From Pseudoruegeria sp. SK021 (GTDB lineage: Bacteria > Pseudomonadota > Alphaproteobacteria > Rhodobacterales > Rhodobacteraceae): a stretch of DNA of 55,807 nt. Below are positions 42,761-51,600 of the stretch, one piece after another; the stretch's first letter is position 1; each line of letters opens with the position of its first letter. The stretch is from assembly GCF_002119405.1 (NCBI RefSeq), contig NZ_MTBG01000024.1, positions 1 to 55,807 on the forward strand. The letters are read 5' to 3'. The notes beneath the pieces are model-generated. The model did no database searches, had not been told where the DNA came from, and saw nothing but the letters and a program-made list of their open reading frames with translations. The position numbers were made by a program, and so were the translations under genes.

Positions 42761-43780
42761 CTACTGCGGCGGTCCGGGCATTGCCGCCCGAAGATCATCC
42801 GCATTGATCCCGAGGGTCATGGCGGCGGCGTCGAAATCCGGCGGCATGGAATCGCCCAGTGCCTGCCGCAAATCGTCCGTGCTGACGCCCAGCGTCTCTG
42901 CGATGGCGGCAAAATCTGGTCCCATCCCGCCTTGGGGTCCGAAATTTTCGATCTCACCGTGATAGCAGTCGATCATATAGGGCGCTTCGTCGGCGGTCAG
43001 GTGGTAATGGTAAATCCCGCCCGGGAACTCTGGCGTGACGCCGAAATGGCCGCTGCACGCGTCCAAATCCGCATTCGTGACGATCGCCCCGCCCTGCCCA
43101 TGATTGCCGTAGACCGGAAAGCCATCCTCCAGAACGCCGATCATGACAGAATGGGCTGCGTCGCTGTCCAACCCGTCGGTGATGCAAACCGGAACGCCAT
43201 GGTAATGATAGTTGGTGCCATCGGCCAAAGTATGTCCGTTGCACTGATCCAGAAACGGGACGTGATCATGGATTACCTGATCATCCAGTGCGACGACCGA
43301 ACGTTCCATATTCTCGTAATCGTTGAAAATCTGGGCGCCGCTCAGCGCGACCCCAATGCGGCCCAGCGATGTATTGGTTACGTCGTCCACATAGATCGGG
43401 CGCGTCGTAATGGTCGTATCGACATCAGACTGCTTAAAAAACTCTGCCGAATTGACCACGGTGAACGCACTGGACGGTTTGCCCGCGAACGGCTGCTCAT
43501 TCGGATTGTTGGGCACAAGATATTGGGCCGCGAACCCGTGCGTCGGCACGCCATCCGATTGAAAGCGGAACGTGTTTGCGGCCTCATCAACCGTGATGGT
43601 TACGTTATCGCTCCAGTCAGCGGCGGCCACGGCCGATGCGGTATCGACACTGCCCCCGCTGGCAGCGGCCGTATCCTGCGCATTGGCGGACAGCCGGTCA
43701 ATGAATGCCGGGGCCGTCAACGCAAGAGCCGCGATCACGACTGAAGCCGCGGCTGTGCCGTATAAACGTGTCTGTGTCAT
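42761..43780 (-). CDS. Secreted YHYH-domain protein
   Basis: A 339-residue protein with an N-terminal hydrophobic signal or anchor (about residues 10-32). Two copies of the namesake motif are visible, NYHYHGVPVCITDGL and GIYHYHLTADEAPYMIDCYH, with further conserved DHVPFLDQCNGH and GFPVYGNHGQGG. This is the YHYH domain (PF14240), a widespread but uncharacterised secreted domain, probably metal-binding. The last 60 residues contain a twice-repeated helical unit (PDFAAIAETLGVSTDDLRQA and PDFDAAAMTLGINADDLRAA). It starts in an ATGA overlap with the MarR gene and is followed by the Met/His-rich protein, forming a three-gene operon. Confidence 0.88.
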   Translation of the reverse strand: MTQTRLYGTAAASVVIAALALTAPAFIDRLSANAQDTAAASGGSVDTASAVAAADWSDNVTITVDEAANTFRFQSDGVPTHGFAAQYLVPNNPNEQPFAGKPSSAFTVVNSAEFFKQSDVDTTITTRPIYVDDVTNTSLGRIGVALSGAQIFNDYENMERSVVALDDQVIHDHVPFLDQCNGHTLADGTNYHYHGVPVCITDGLDSDAAHSVMIGVLEDGFPVYGNHGQGGAIVTNADLDACSGHFGVTPEFPGGIYHYHLTADEAPYMIDCYHGEIENFGPQGGMGPDFAAIAETLGVSTDDLRQALGDSMPPDFDAAAMTLGINADDLRAAMPGPPQ

Positions 43781-44298
43781 GAGGTGCCTCGTTCGGGTGA
43801 GCCGTCAGGGTTCCAGTTGTCGCCATAAGGTTTGTCCGATGCCGGGCCCGAGGTGACCGGGTCGCGGCCCGGAGCGTATCCGCCCAGTCCGTCGCGCAAG
43901 GATCGGGTCAAGGCGGCAAGGGTTCGGGCATTTTCAGCCCCGATTGTGTCGTCGATCAGCAGATCAACATCGCGCCATACGGCGTGGATTTCGGACAGCA
44001 AGCCCCGGCCATGCGCACTCAGGCGAAGGACATTGCTGCGCGCTTCGGAAGGATGGACTTCGCGTGAGATCAGCCCTGCCTCGATCAAGCGTGCAGTCAT
44101 CGTACTCATACTTGCGGGCGTGATGTCAAAGGCACGCGCTAGATCCGCCTGCGATGCACTGCCCATGCGGTCCAAGGCATCCAGTATCCGCGCCTGTCGC
44201 GGCCGCATGCCAATCGCAGACAGGCTTTGCCGCAGCCGGTCTTCGATCAGGTCGGCCGCGTGCAGCAGAAGATGCATCTGAGATGTGTAGGTGTCCAT
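43777..44298 (-). CDS. MarR-family transcriptional regulator
   Basis: A 173-residue winged-helix regulator. It starts MDTYTSQMHLLLHAADLIED, with RPRQARILDALDRMG, SQADLARAFDITPASMSTMT and the wing VHPSEARSNVLRLS. The longer upstream frame has no homology. The ATG at 44298 lies inside a perfect 19-bp palindrome with promoter elements just upstream, so the message may be leaderless and the protein autorepressing. The 3' end overlaps the YHYH gene (ATGA). Ligand unknown; MarR proteins commonly sense phenolics, oxidants or metals. Confidence 0.92.
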   Translation of the reverse strand: MDTYTSQMHLLLHAADLIEDRLRQSLSAIGMRPRQARILDALDRMGSASQADLARAFDITPASMSTMTARLIEAGLISREVHPSEARSNVLRLSAHGRGLLSEIHAVWRDVDLLIDDTIGAENARTLAALTRSLRDGLGGYAPGRDPVTSGPASDKPYGDNWNPDGSPERGTS

Positions 44299-44336
44299 AC
44301 TAACAGTTAGTATGCTAACCAATGAGGCAAAGTCAA
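44296..44336 (-). promoter_or_regulatory. Promoter and palindromic operator of the MarR-YHYH operon
   Basis: CATACTAACAGTTAGTATG (44296-44314) is a perfect 19-bp palindrome centred on 44305 and includes the start codon. A second overlapping inverted repeat, GTTAG-TATG-CTAAC, spans 44306-44319. On the minus strand a -35 TTGACT (44331-44336) is 17 bases from a -10 ATACTA (44308-44313), which lies within the palindrome. Binding of MarR here would block the polymerase. There is almost no room for a 5' leader. Confidence 0.75.
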
Positions 44337-44497
44337 GCCTCGACGCGGTTGTCGAGCGGTACCGGTGGGCTGCGACCCTCCGAAAACGTGAACCTACGGC
44401 TTTGCCGCGCCGCGTCGGGCGTCTGTCACACCGGATCGCGGGGGCCGCCTGCATGGAATGTTCGGCGGCGGAAGGCCGGAATGGATGACTACTGGGT

Positions 44498-46000
44498 TTA
44501 GCCTTTGAAGTCCCGTGCCCCGGCTGGGATGTTCGGGTACTTTTTCACGCTCTCATCGAAGGCACCGATGACATGGAGCATCGGATCAAACAGCCAAGCC
44601 ATGGTCAGTGTCGTGGTCCACAGGTTGAAATCTTCATGCGGATCGCTGGACAGATCGAAGAACAGCGGCAGCTGCGGCTCGATATAAGCCTGATCGATGG
44701 CGTCCAGAGCCGGGCCAGCGGTCATGCGCTTGATCATCTTGTAGTAGCGCCATTTGACCGACATCAGCTCGCCATCGGTACCGAAGAACATATAGTCCTC
44801 GCGGCCAGTGGTCTTGCTTTTGCCCAACAGGAAGTCCGCCGCATCCTTGCCGTCGATCGGCCGGTCGGTGGGGACCAGTTTCGACTCGCCAACCAGAGAT
44901 GCGAGTGTTGGCATCCAATCCACGGCTGCGAACATTTCTTCCGTTACCTGACCTTCGGCAAACTTGCCGGGCCACCGCACGATGGCGGGCACGCGCATGC
45001 TGCCTTCAAACGGGGTGTAGAAGAAATCGCCGCGGAACGGACCGTTTGAGCCGCCATTCGCGCCGGCGCCGCCGGAAAGGCCGCCGGTGGCGTTGTCGCT
45101 GCTGAAGACCACGATGGTATTGTCTTCAATGCCAGCGTCCTTGATGCCATCCAGCACCTGACCAACCCGGTAGTCCATCTCGGCGATACAGTCGGCATAC
45201 ATCCCACCGCGCTCGGGCGAGGTGCCGACAAAGGCCGGGTTACACTGGATCGGCGGGTGCATTTCCGAGTAGCCCAGATAGACGAAGAACGGCTTTTCGG
45301 CCTCTGCCTGTTCTTTGATGAACGCGACTGTCTTCGGAATGAGGTAATCGGCGTCGATGACCGGGCGGATTTTCATGTCCAGATCCATCGCGGGCTTGGA
45401 CGGCTCACCCTTCTTACCTTCCAACACATGCGGCGGAACGTTCAAAAGCTCGGTCTTCTTTTCCTCGGCGAGGATTTCTTTCGCCAGAAGATTGTACATC
45501 GGATAGCTGGTGAAGCCGGACTGGTCCCAGCTGTTTGGGATGCCCCACCATTCGTCAAAGCCCTGATCGTTGGGCAGGCGGCCTTGCTCATTGCCCAAGT
45601 GCCACTTGCCGTAAAGCGCGGTGGCGTAACCGGCATCGGACAGCAACTCGGCAATGGTGTATTCCCATGGCACCATTCCCGACGCGCCTCCGGGGGGCGG
45701 CAACACCGAATAGGTCCCCGAACGTACCGGATGGCGGCCCGTCATGATGGCCGAGCGCGATGGCGTGCACTGCACTTCGACATTATAGTTCGTAAAGCGG
45801 ATGCCTTCGCTGGCCAATTCGTCGATCCGCGGCGTTGCCGTGGTTCCGCCGTAAACGCCGAAATCCCCATAGCCGACATTGTCGACAAGGATGAACACGA
45901 TATTGGGTTTCGCATCCTGCGCCGACGCTGGCAGGGCAACGCCCATCGCTGCCCCGAGCAGGGCGCAGCCCAACGTGTGGTGTATCGCGCGTGGTTTCAT
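44498..46000 (-). CDS. Periplasmic arylsulfatase-type sulfatase
   Basis: A 500-residue sulfatase with a Sec signal ending near PASA (residue 27). The formylglycine signature CTPSRSAIMTGRHP starts at Cys78, the C-x-P-S-R type modified by FGE in aerobic bacteria. Metal-binding DNVGYGDFG is around residue 40, KWHLGN near 130 and SSDNATGG later. A ggaag ribosome site precedes the ATG. It hydrolyses sulfate esters of aromatic or carbohydrate compounds in the periplasm. No formylglycine-generating enzyme is in the window. It faces an AraC regulator across a 515-base gap. Confidence 0.93.
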   Translation of the reverse strand: MKPRAIHHTLGCALLGAAMGVALPASAQDAKPNIVFILVDNVGYGDFGVYGGTTATPRIDELASEGIRFTNYNVEVQCTPSRSAIMTGRHPVRSGTYSVLPPPGGASGMVPWEYTIAELLSDAGYATALYGKWHLGNEQGRLPNDQGFDEWWGIPNSWDQSGFTSYPMYNLLAKEILAEEKKTELLNVPPHVLEGKKGEPSKPAMDLDMKIRPVIDADYLIPKTVAFIKEQAEAEKPFFVYLGYSEMHPPIQCNPAFVGTSPERGGMYADCIAEMDYRVGQVLDGIKDAGIEDNTIVVFSSDNATGGLSGGAGANGGSNGPFRGDFFYTPFEGSMRVPAIVRWPGKFAEGQVTEEMFAAVDWMPTLASLVGESKLVPTDRPIDGKDAADFLLGKSKTTGREDYMFFGTDGELMSVKWRYYKMIKRMTAGPALDAIDQAYIEPQLPLFFDLSSDPHEDFNLWTTTLTMAWLFDPMLHVIGAFDESVKKYPNIPAGARDFKG

Positions 46001-46515
46001 CAGTCTTCCTTGTTCATGTTAGTGCGGAATAGGTGCCTGTCGTCCGGCTTGCGGGCGACAGGCGTCGATCTGGTATATGGCACGGATTCTGGCTTTTGGG
46101 CGCAACGCAAGCGCAGGTCAACCAATTGCCTAGACGGCCATTTTTCCGGAATTGGGGATATTTTCGCGGCAGCGGGGGTCGGGCGTGCCACAATCCGATG
46201 GCGCAAAACGACAGACGAAGCTGCGCCGTGCAGGAAAGGCAGGAACGCAGCGGCACGCATGGAGCCGGGGAAACTTCGGGTCGTCATCTGCCAGTCCCAT
46301 TGGGGCGAAAATGCTGCGATCTTTGCAGTATGCCCCACTCACGATGCGCCTGCTTGGGTGAATTTACCTCAATCAGACAAGTATCGGCCGCGCGCGGGAC
46401 ACGTTTTGTAGGCCTGCTATCACCAATCCGGTCCGGCCCCCTTTGCTTTGCGCGCCAAAATCGTGAATAGAGCTGACATTGTCGGCCACGACGAACGCTA
46501 CCCCGGAGAAACGCC
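46001..46515. promoter_or_regulatory. Divergent non-coding region between sulfatase and AraC genes, with a stem-loop
   Basis: No convincing gene is present; minus-strand frames here have no ribosome site or family wording. GCCTGTCG (46035-46042) pairs perfectly with CGACAGGC (46056-46063), giving an 8-bp stem with a 13-base loop in the expected 5' leader of the sulfatase message. A small run-in of AT-rich sequence near 46150-46170 may be promoter. The long gap suggests AraC-type regulation, but no repeated operator is obvious. Confidence 0.45.
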
Positions 46516-47535
46516 ATCAAATCCTTCCCCTTGATCCGCGCGGGTTCACTTGCGCCCTTCGTCAAATGGTCACAAGAGAACGGGCGGCCGTTGGAAAACC
46601 GTGTGCGTGCGACCCAGCTTTCCTATGTCAGTTGGGATCACCCTGAACTTCCAATTCCTCTGGTCAGCGCGCTGGCCTTCCTTGCCGAAGTCGCAGCGCG
46701 GGAAGACTTGCCCGATCTTGGCTGCAAAGTCGTCACGCCAGACAGCGTCGCCGAACTCGGGGTGCTTGGCCGGGCCGCCATGGAGGGTCCTACCGTCCGC
46801 GCCGGACTGATGCGGGTCTGCAAAACCTACCCGACCTTTAGCACGCATGAGCGCATTGTGTTGCAGAAAACCCCGCGCGGCGGCCGTCTGCTGGTATCGT
46901 ATGACATACCGGTCCAGCAGGACGCGTTGCACCTATCGCAACAATATACGGCGGCCTTGGTTCAGCTGTTTTGTCTTGGCGCAGGTGCGCACGACCCGGT
47001 GTTTGAACACCTCGAAATTCCGGCCCACCCCCGCTGCGGGATCGACCATTTACGGCCTTGGTTCGGTGATCGAATGACCGCGGCGCGCGGACGCGTTCTG
47101 GTCATGCACCTGTCGGACGCGGTGCTGGACCTGCGGGTTCAGCTTCCGGCCGGGATGTCGCCCAACACGCCCGAGGACATCCGCCAACCGCTAAGCGACG
47201 CGGGCGGCATGGAACCCATGATCCGTCATCTGATCGGAACCATGCTGTCCGAAGGGGTGCCCACGGCGCGCGATCTGGCGCTGGCCTCGGGATTGTCGCT
47301 GCGATCCTTGCAACGATCCTTGTCCATGGCCGGCACCAGTTTCAGCGCGATCCTTGATGCTGCCCGCCGCGATCTGGCCTTGGAGAGGGTCGCGACAGGT
47401 CACGGTTCGTTTGAGGAGCTTTCGGTTGAGCTTGGCTATGCCGATACGGCCTGCCTGTCCCGTGCCGTTCGCCGGTGGACGGGAAAAACCCCCGGACAAT
47501 TGCGACAGGCGGCGCGCTTGGACAGGGGCGACTGA
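46516..47535 (+). CDS. AraC-family transcriptional regulator (arabinose_bd/HTH_18 type)
   Basis: About 339 residues. The N-terminal domain (FPLIRAGSLAPFVKWSQENG) is the PF12625-type effector domain. The C-terminal AraC helix-turn-helix pair covers about the last 100 residues (TARDLALASGLSLRSLQRSL and ELSVELGYADTACLSRAVRR). The start is odd: no ATG or GTG fits. The family N-terminus and a ggag site seven bases upstream point to ATC at 46516. The only standard alternative is TTG 46531, which lacks a ribosome site and would cut into the domain. It is divergent from the sulfatase and may control it. Confidence 0.85.
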   Translation: MKSFPLIRAGSLAPFVKWSQENGRPLENRVRATQLSYVSWDHPELPIPLVSALAFLAEVAAREDLPDLGCKVVTPDSVAELGVLGRAAMEGPTVRAGLMRVCKTYPTFSTHERIVLQKTPRGGRLLVSYDIPVQQDALHLSQQYTAALVQLFCLGAGAHDPVFEHLEIPAHPRCGIDHLRPWFGDRMTAARGRVLVMHLSDAVLDLRVQLPAGMSPNTPEDIRQPLSDAGGMEPMIRHLIGTMLSEGVPTARDLALASGLSLRSLQRSLSMAGTSFSAILDAARRDLALERVATGHGSFEELSVELGYADTACLSRAVRRWTGKTPGQLRQAARLDRGD

Positions 47536-47612
47536 CTTGGCGGCAAGGCCCAAGTGCCCCGGACGAAGTGCGCACTGAATGAAAAGCGGCCGATGCCATG
47601 ACGTCGTTCCAC

Positions 47613-48494
47613 TCAGTCCACCCTTTGGCGCATGGCTTGCGAAATCGCAATGAACGCCGCAATTTCCGGGACATGGCGACGGTCCTGACGAAAGATGACA
47701 TTCTCCACGAACCCGACGCGGCCATGACCGAACGACACGTCGCGATAGACGATCCGGGGATCGGGCGGGCATTCGGAGCAGGCGAAAAACGACACCCCCA
47801 TGTTGGCCGCCACCGCTTCGCGGACCACCTCGGCGCCTTCCACTTCGATGATACGGGCCGGGGTCACATTTCCTAAGGACAAGGCCCTTTCGATCAAGGC
47901 CCGGGTGCGCGAGCCTTTTTCGCGCATGATCAGTGTTTGGCCCTCGGCGGCGTCCATCGCAAACACGGGCCGCTTGGCCAATGGGCTCCTGGCGGGCAAT
48001 GCCGCATGCAACTCCTCGCGCTGAATGGGCTGAACGGTCAGCGCACTTCCGATCAGCGGATCAACCGCTATGCCCACATCGGCGCGCATATCCAGCAGCG
48101 CCGGAACGACGCCCGCAACGCTGTCTTTACGAATCGTGACGTCCAGATCCGGGTGTGATGTCAACATTTCAGAGACGATCTGCACTGCCAGCAAGGGCGA
48201 GTCGCTGACAATGCGCAGGCGTCCGTCCCCGACACGCGGTCGTTTTTTTAACACCGTGTCGACCTCATCGGCGACGGCCATTAGCTTTTTTGTTACATGC
48301 AACAGTTCTGTCCCGGCCTCGGTCAGGACAAGGCCGCGGCCGGATTTTTCCACCAAACGGGTGCCGTGACGCTGTTCAAGTGCCTTGATATGTTGCGAGA
48401 CCGTCGGCTGTGAGACCCCCAACAAGTCGGCAGCGCGGCTGACACTGCCCTCTTGTCCGACAACGGTGAAAGCCCGAATTTGTGCGTAATTCAT
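47613..48494 (-). CDS. LysR-family transcriptional regulator
   Basis: A 293-residue regulator with the N-terminal helix-turn-helix (MNYAQIRAFTVVGQEGSVSR, then VSQPTVSQHIKALEQRHG). The effector domain starts near residue 90 (GRLRIVSDSPLLAVQIVSE). The text resembles regulators near phosphonate or sulfonate genes, but no firm subgroup can be named. It is convergent with the AraC gene and divergent from the giant exoprotein gene. A LysR-type box overlaps its own start codon, so it probably autoregulates and may control the exoprotein. Confidence 0.92.
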   Translation of the reverse strand: MNYAQIRAFTVVGQEGSVSRAADLLGVSQPTVSQHIKALEQRHGTRLVEKSGRGLVLTEAGTELLHVTKKLMAVADEVDTVLKKRPRVGDGRLRIVSDSPLLAVQIVSEMLTSHPDLDVTIRKDSVAGVVPALLDMRADVGIAVDPLIGSALTVQPIQREELHAALPARSPLAKRPVFAMDAAEGQTLIMREKGSRTRALIERALSLGNVTPARIIEVEGAEVVREAVAANMGVSFFACSECPPDPRIVYRDVSFGHGRVGFVENVIFRQDRRHVPEIAAFIAISQAMRQRVD

Positions 48495-48507
48495 AGATTT
48501 TTCCTAT
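48493..48507. promoter_or_regulatory. LysR-type operator over the LysR start codon (ATAG-N7-CTAT)
   Basis: ATAGATTTTTCCTAT has ATAG and CTAT arms separated by seven bases, fitting T-N11-A. It overlaps the start codon of the leftward LysR gene (48492-48494) and lies about 100 bases before the likely start of the exoprotein gene. It has the same arms and spacing as the box at 30345-30359. Confidence 0.5.
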
Positions 48508-48607
48508 GTTTCACCCCCAGATAAACGATTTGTTCAAACTAATTGTGACTGGCACGTCGGTTTTCAGTGTTTGCGCCGCGCCTTGCGCTGGCCTGTCATT
48601 TTTGGGG

Positions 48608-51600
48608 ATGCACATGCCTTTAGAACTTTCCGCTCACGCATTGGGCAAAGCCAGCGACTTCGGGATCGAGGGCATTGACGGGATCGACATTTCGGTGCTG
48701 GAATTTGACGCGTTGGCGTCTGATCAATCGGTCCAGCTTTTGCCCGACAGCGACGGCGCGATCCGCGAATGGGCCTTGGTCATGGATGTTTACATGACAG
48801 CGCCTGCCAGCGGCTATGCCGGGCTGATCCAAACCGGCACAGGCGACGCGGACCTGTTCTTGAAAACCTCGGGCGGCAGCGCCAGCATTGGCACCAACGG
48901 CGCGTATTTTGGCGAACTGCCTTATAATGACTGGGTGCGTCTTGCGATCAGCGTCAATATTGAGGGCGGCGAGACTGTGTTGCGGACCTATGCGAACGGC
49001 AGCTTGGTCGGAGAGCATCTATTGGGGGTCACAGACCGCTGGTCGGTGGACCCGGATTTGGGCTTGCGTCTGTTCACCGATAACAATGGCGAAACGGCAT
49101 CCGGCTATTTGTCTTCGGCGTTCTTCACCGCAGGCGGGCTAAAGGCAGAGGACGTGGCCGACGCATTGGCCGCCGCCCCCATGCCGACGGCAGGGGGGAT
49201 TTTTCCCGCAGACCCGACCGGAACGTCACTGGAAATCGGGTTCGAGAGCGAGACCATCAATATCCGCTATGGGGCCGGCAGCGCGGCCCTTGAAGGATCA
49301 GATTACCGGACCTCGGTCGCCATTGGCGACAGCGCGATCGGCAATGCCGCTGAATTTGGCGCGCCCCTCCCGGATGGAGATGTCCCGGTTCTGAAGTTCG
49401 CGGCCTTTGACGACGAAGAAGGCATCCATCTTGACCTGCCGATCGGATCGGAAGATCTGACAAATTTCACCATGGTCTGGGACATCAATACCGCCGCAGA
49501 TGGTGGGTATCAGGCTTTGTTGCAGATCGGGGCCGACAACAGCTCGGATGCGGACCTGTTCATCAAGGGCAGCAGCGGTATTGGCATCAGCAGCACCTAT
49601 TCCGGCACCGTTCCATCAAACGAGTGGGCCCGCATCGCGATCACGGTCAGTGATCAAGGCAACGGCACCTCGACGCTGGCCAAGTTTATCGATGGTGACC
49701 TAGTGGGCACGCAGTCAGTGCCCACCAGCCGGTTCACCTTGGATGCCGCCACCGGCTTTAAAATCCTGACTGACAATGATGGCGAAACCGCGCCGGGCTA
49801 TTTGGCGCATTTCGGCCTGCAAACCCGCGCGTTGTCCGCGTCAGAAATCGCAGATCTGGGCACGGTCGATGCTGACGGGCCGTTCGCGCAAATCGCAGGC
49901 ACCGCGCAGATCGGGTTCTCCGGCTACACCCCGACAGTTGAATTTGGCTTCGGCGGGGTCGAGGTGATCGACGCATCGACGGCAGCGCCCGACGCGGGCA
50001 CACTGACGGGCATTCGCGACATGCTGGTCACCAGCAACGATGCGCCCTTCATCGTCGATCTGGCCAGTGTGTTCGGTGATGGCGCGCATGATTTCACGGT
50101 CACCAATTCCAATGGCGATGCGGTCGATGCGTCCATCGAAGACGGCGTTCTGACCTTGGCATTCAGTGCACTTGGCTTGTCGGATTTGGTCATCACCGCC
50201 ACCAACGCCGCTGGAGACGCGGTTGAAGACAATGTCCGGGTCCGGGTTGCCGGCGAAGGTGCGTATACGATTGCCATCTTGCCCGACACCCAAGATTACA
50301 CCTCGAACCCCGGGATCGAGCATACATTTGGCGGGATGACCCAATGGTTGGCCGACAATGCCGCCAGCAAGGGCATCAACTTTGTCGCCAATGTCGGCGA
50401 TGTCAGCCAGTGGTCCTCGACCAGCCAGTTCGATACGGCCAGCGCGGCCTATGACATTCTGCGCCAAGCCGGTGTCAGCTTTTCGGTGGTGCAAGGCAAT
50501 CACGACATCGTCAACAGCGCCGGTGACATCCGCAACACATCCAACTTCAACGATGCGTTCTCAATTTCTTATATGTCCCAAGATCCGTCCTTCGGCGGCG
50601 TCTATGATCAGGAACCCGACCGCTACGACAACAACTATCATTTGTGGACGGCAGCGGACGGCACCGAATGGATCGCGCTCAATCTGGAATTCGGCCCCCG
50701 GGATGATGTTCTGCGATGGGCCGACGAGGTTTTGACCGAATTCGGCGACCGCAAAGCCATGGTGATGACCCATAGCTACAACAACTTCAACGGCCGCCAC
50801 GACCCGCTTGGCGGACCGCTGGAAGGCGAAGGCGCCGGGTATGACTACTGGCTCCGTGACGACCCCGAAGGCACGTGGGATGGCGAGGAAATCTGGCGCG
50901 AGGTGATCTCGTCGCACGCCAATGTTCTGTTCGCCTTTGGCGGTCACATCTTCGGCGACGGCGCAGAAACCGTGGTGTCCTATAACGACTACGGCCTGCC
51001 GGTGTACCAGTTCTTGCTGAACTATCAGAACGGCGTCGCCCTTGAGACGAATGAGGGCGGCAATGGCGGCAATGGCGCGGTGCGCTTGGTCACCATCGAT
51101 CCTGAAAACGACGCGATTTATACCGAGACCTACTTCACCGAACTGGACGAATATCTGGTCGGATCGCGCGGCAGCAGTGAGCAAAGCCGTGATGGCCTGA
51201 CGGGCGATTATGTCGGGCATCAGGAAGAATTCCATGACGCCAATCTCGGCGACCGCCAAGCGCTGGCCGAAGCAGATGCGGGTGCAGACACGGTCGTCCG
51301 CGCCGCGCCGGGGCAAGATGTGGCCACGGTTCACCTGTCGGCAGAAAAGACCACCAACCCGCAGGATGATATCGTCTCTTATACTTGGACCAATGAGGAC
51401 GACGAGGTTATCGCCACTGGCGAGACCGCCGATGTCGATTTGGGCGCAGGGGTCCATGATCTGACCTTGACGGTCACGACCTCGGCCGGGGTTGTTCATT
51501 CAGACGACGTTCGGGTGATCGTCGAGACAGACAAAGTCTATCTGGTTGAAACCTTTAACGATGGCATCGCCGATGGCTGGGTCGAAGCCTCCACCGATGC

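Noticed and set aside
46000-46338. 112-codon minus-strand frame in the sulfatase-AraC gap
   Set aside because: No ribosome site, mixed composition and no recognisable domain; treated as non-coding leader and promoter.
48506-48607. Extra 34 codons at the start of the giant exoprotein
   Set aside because: The ATG lies within a LysR-type box 11 bases from the divergent start and has no ribosome site; the repeated-module wording begins after 48608.
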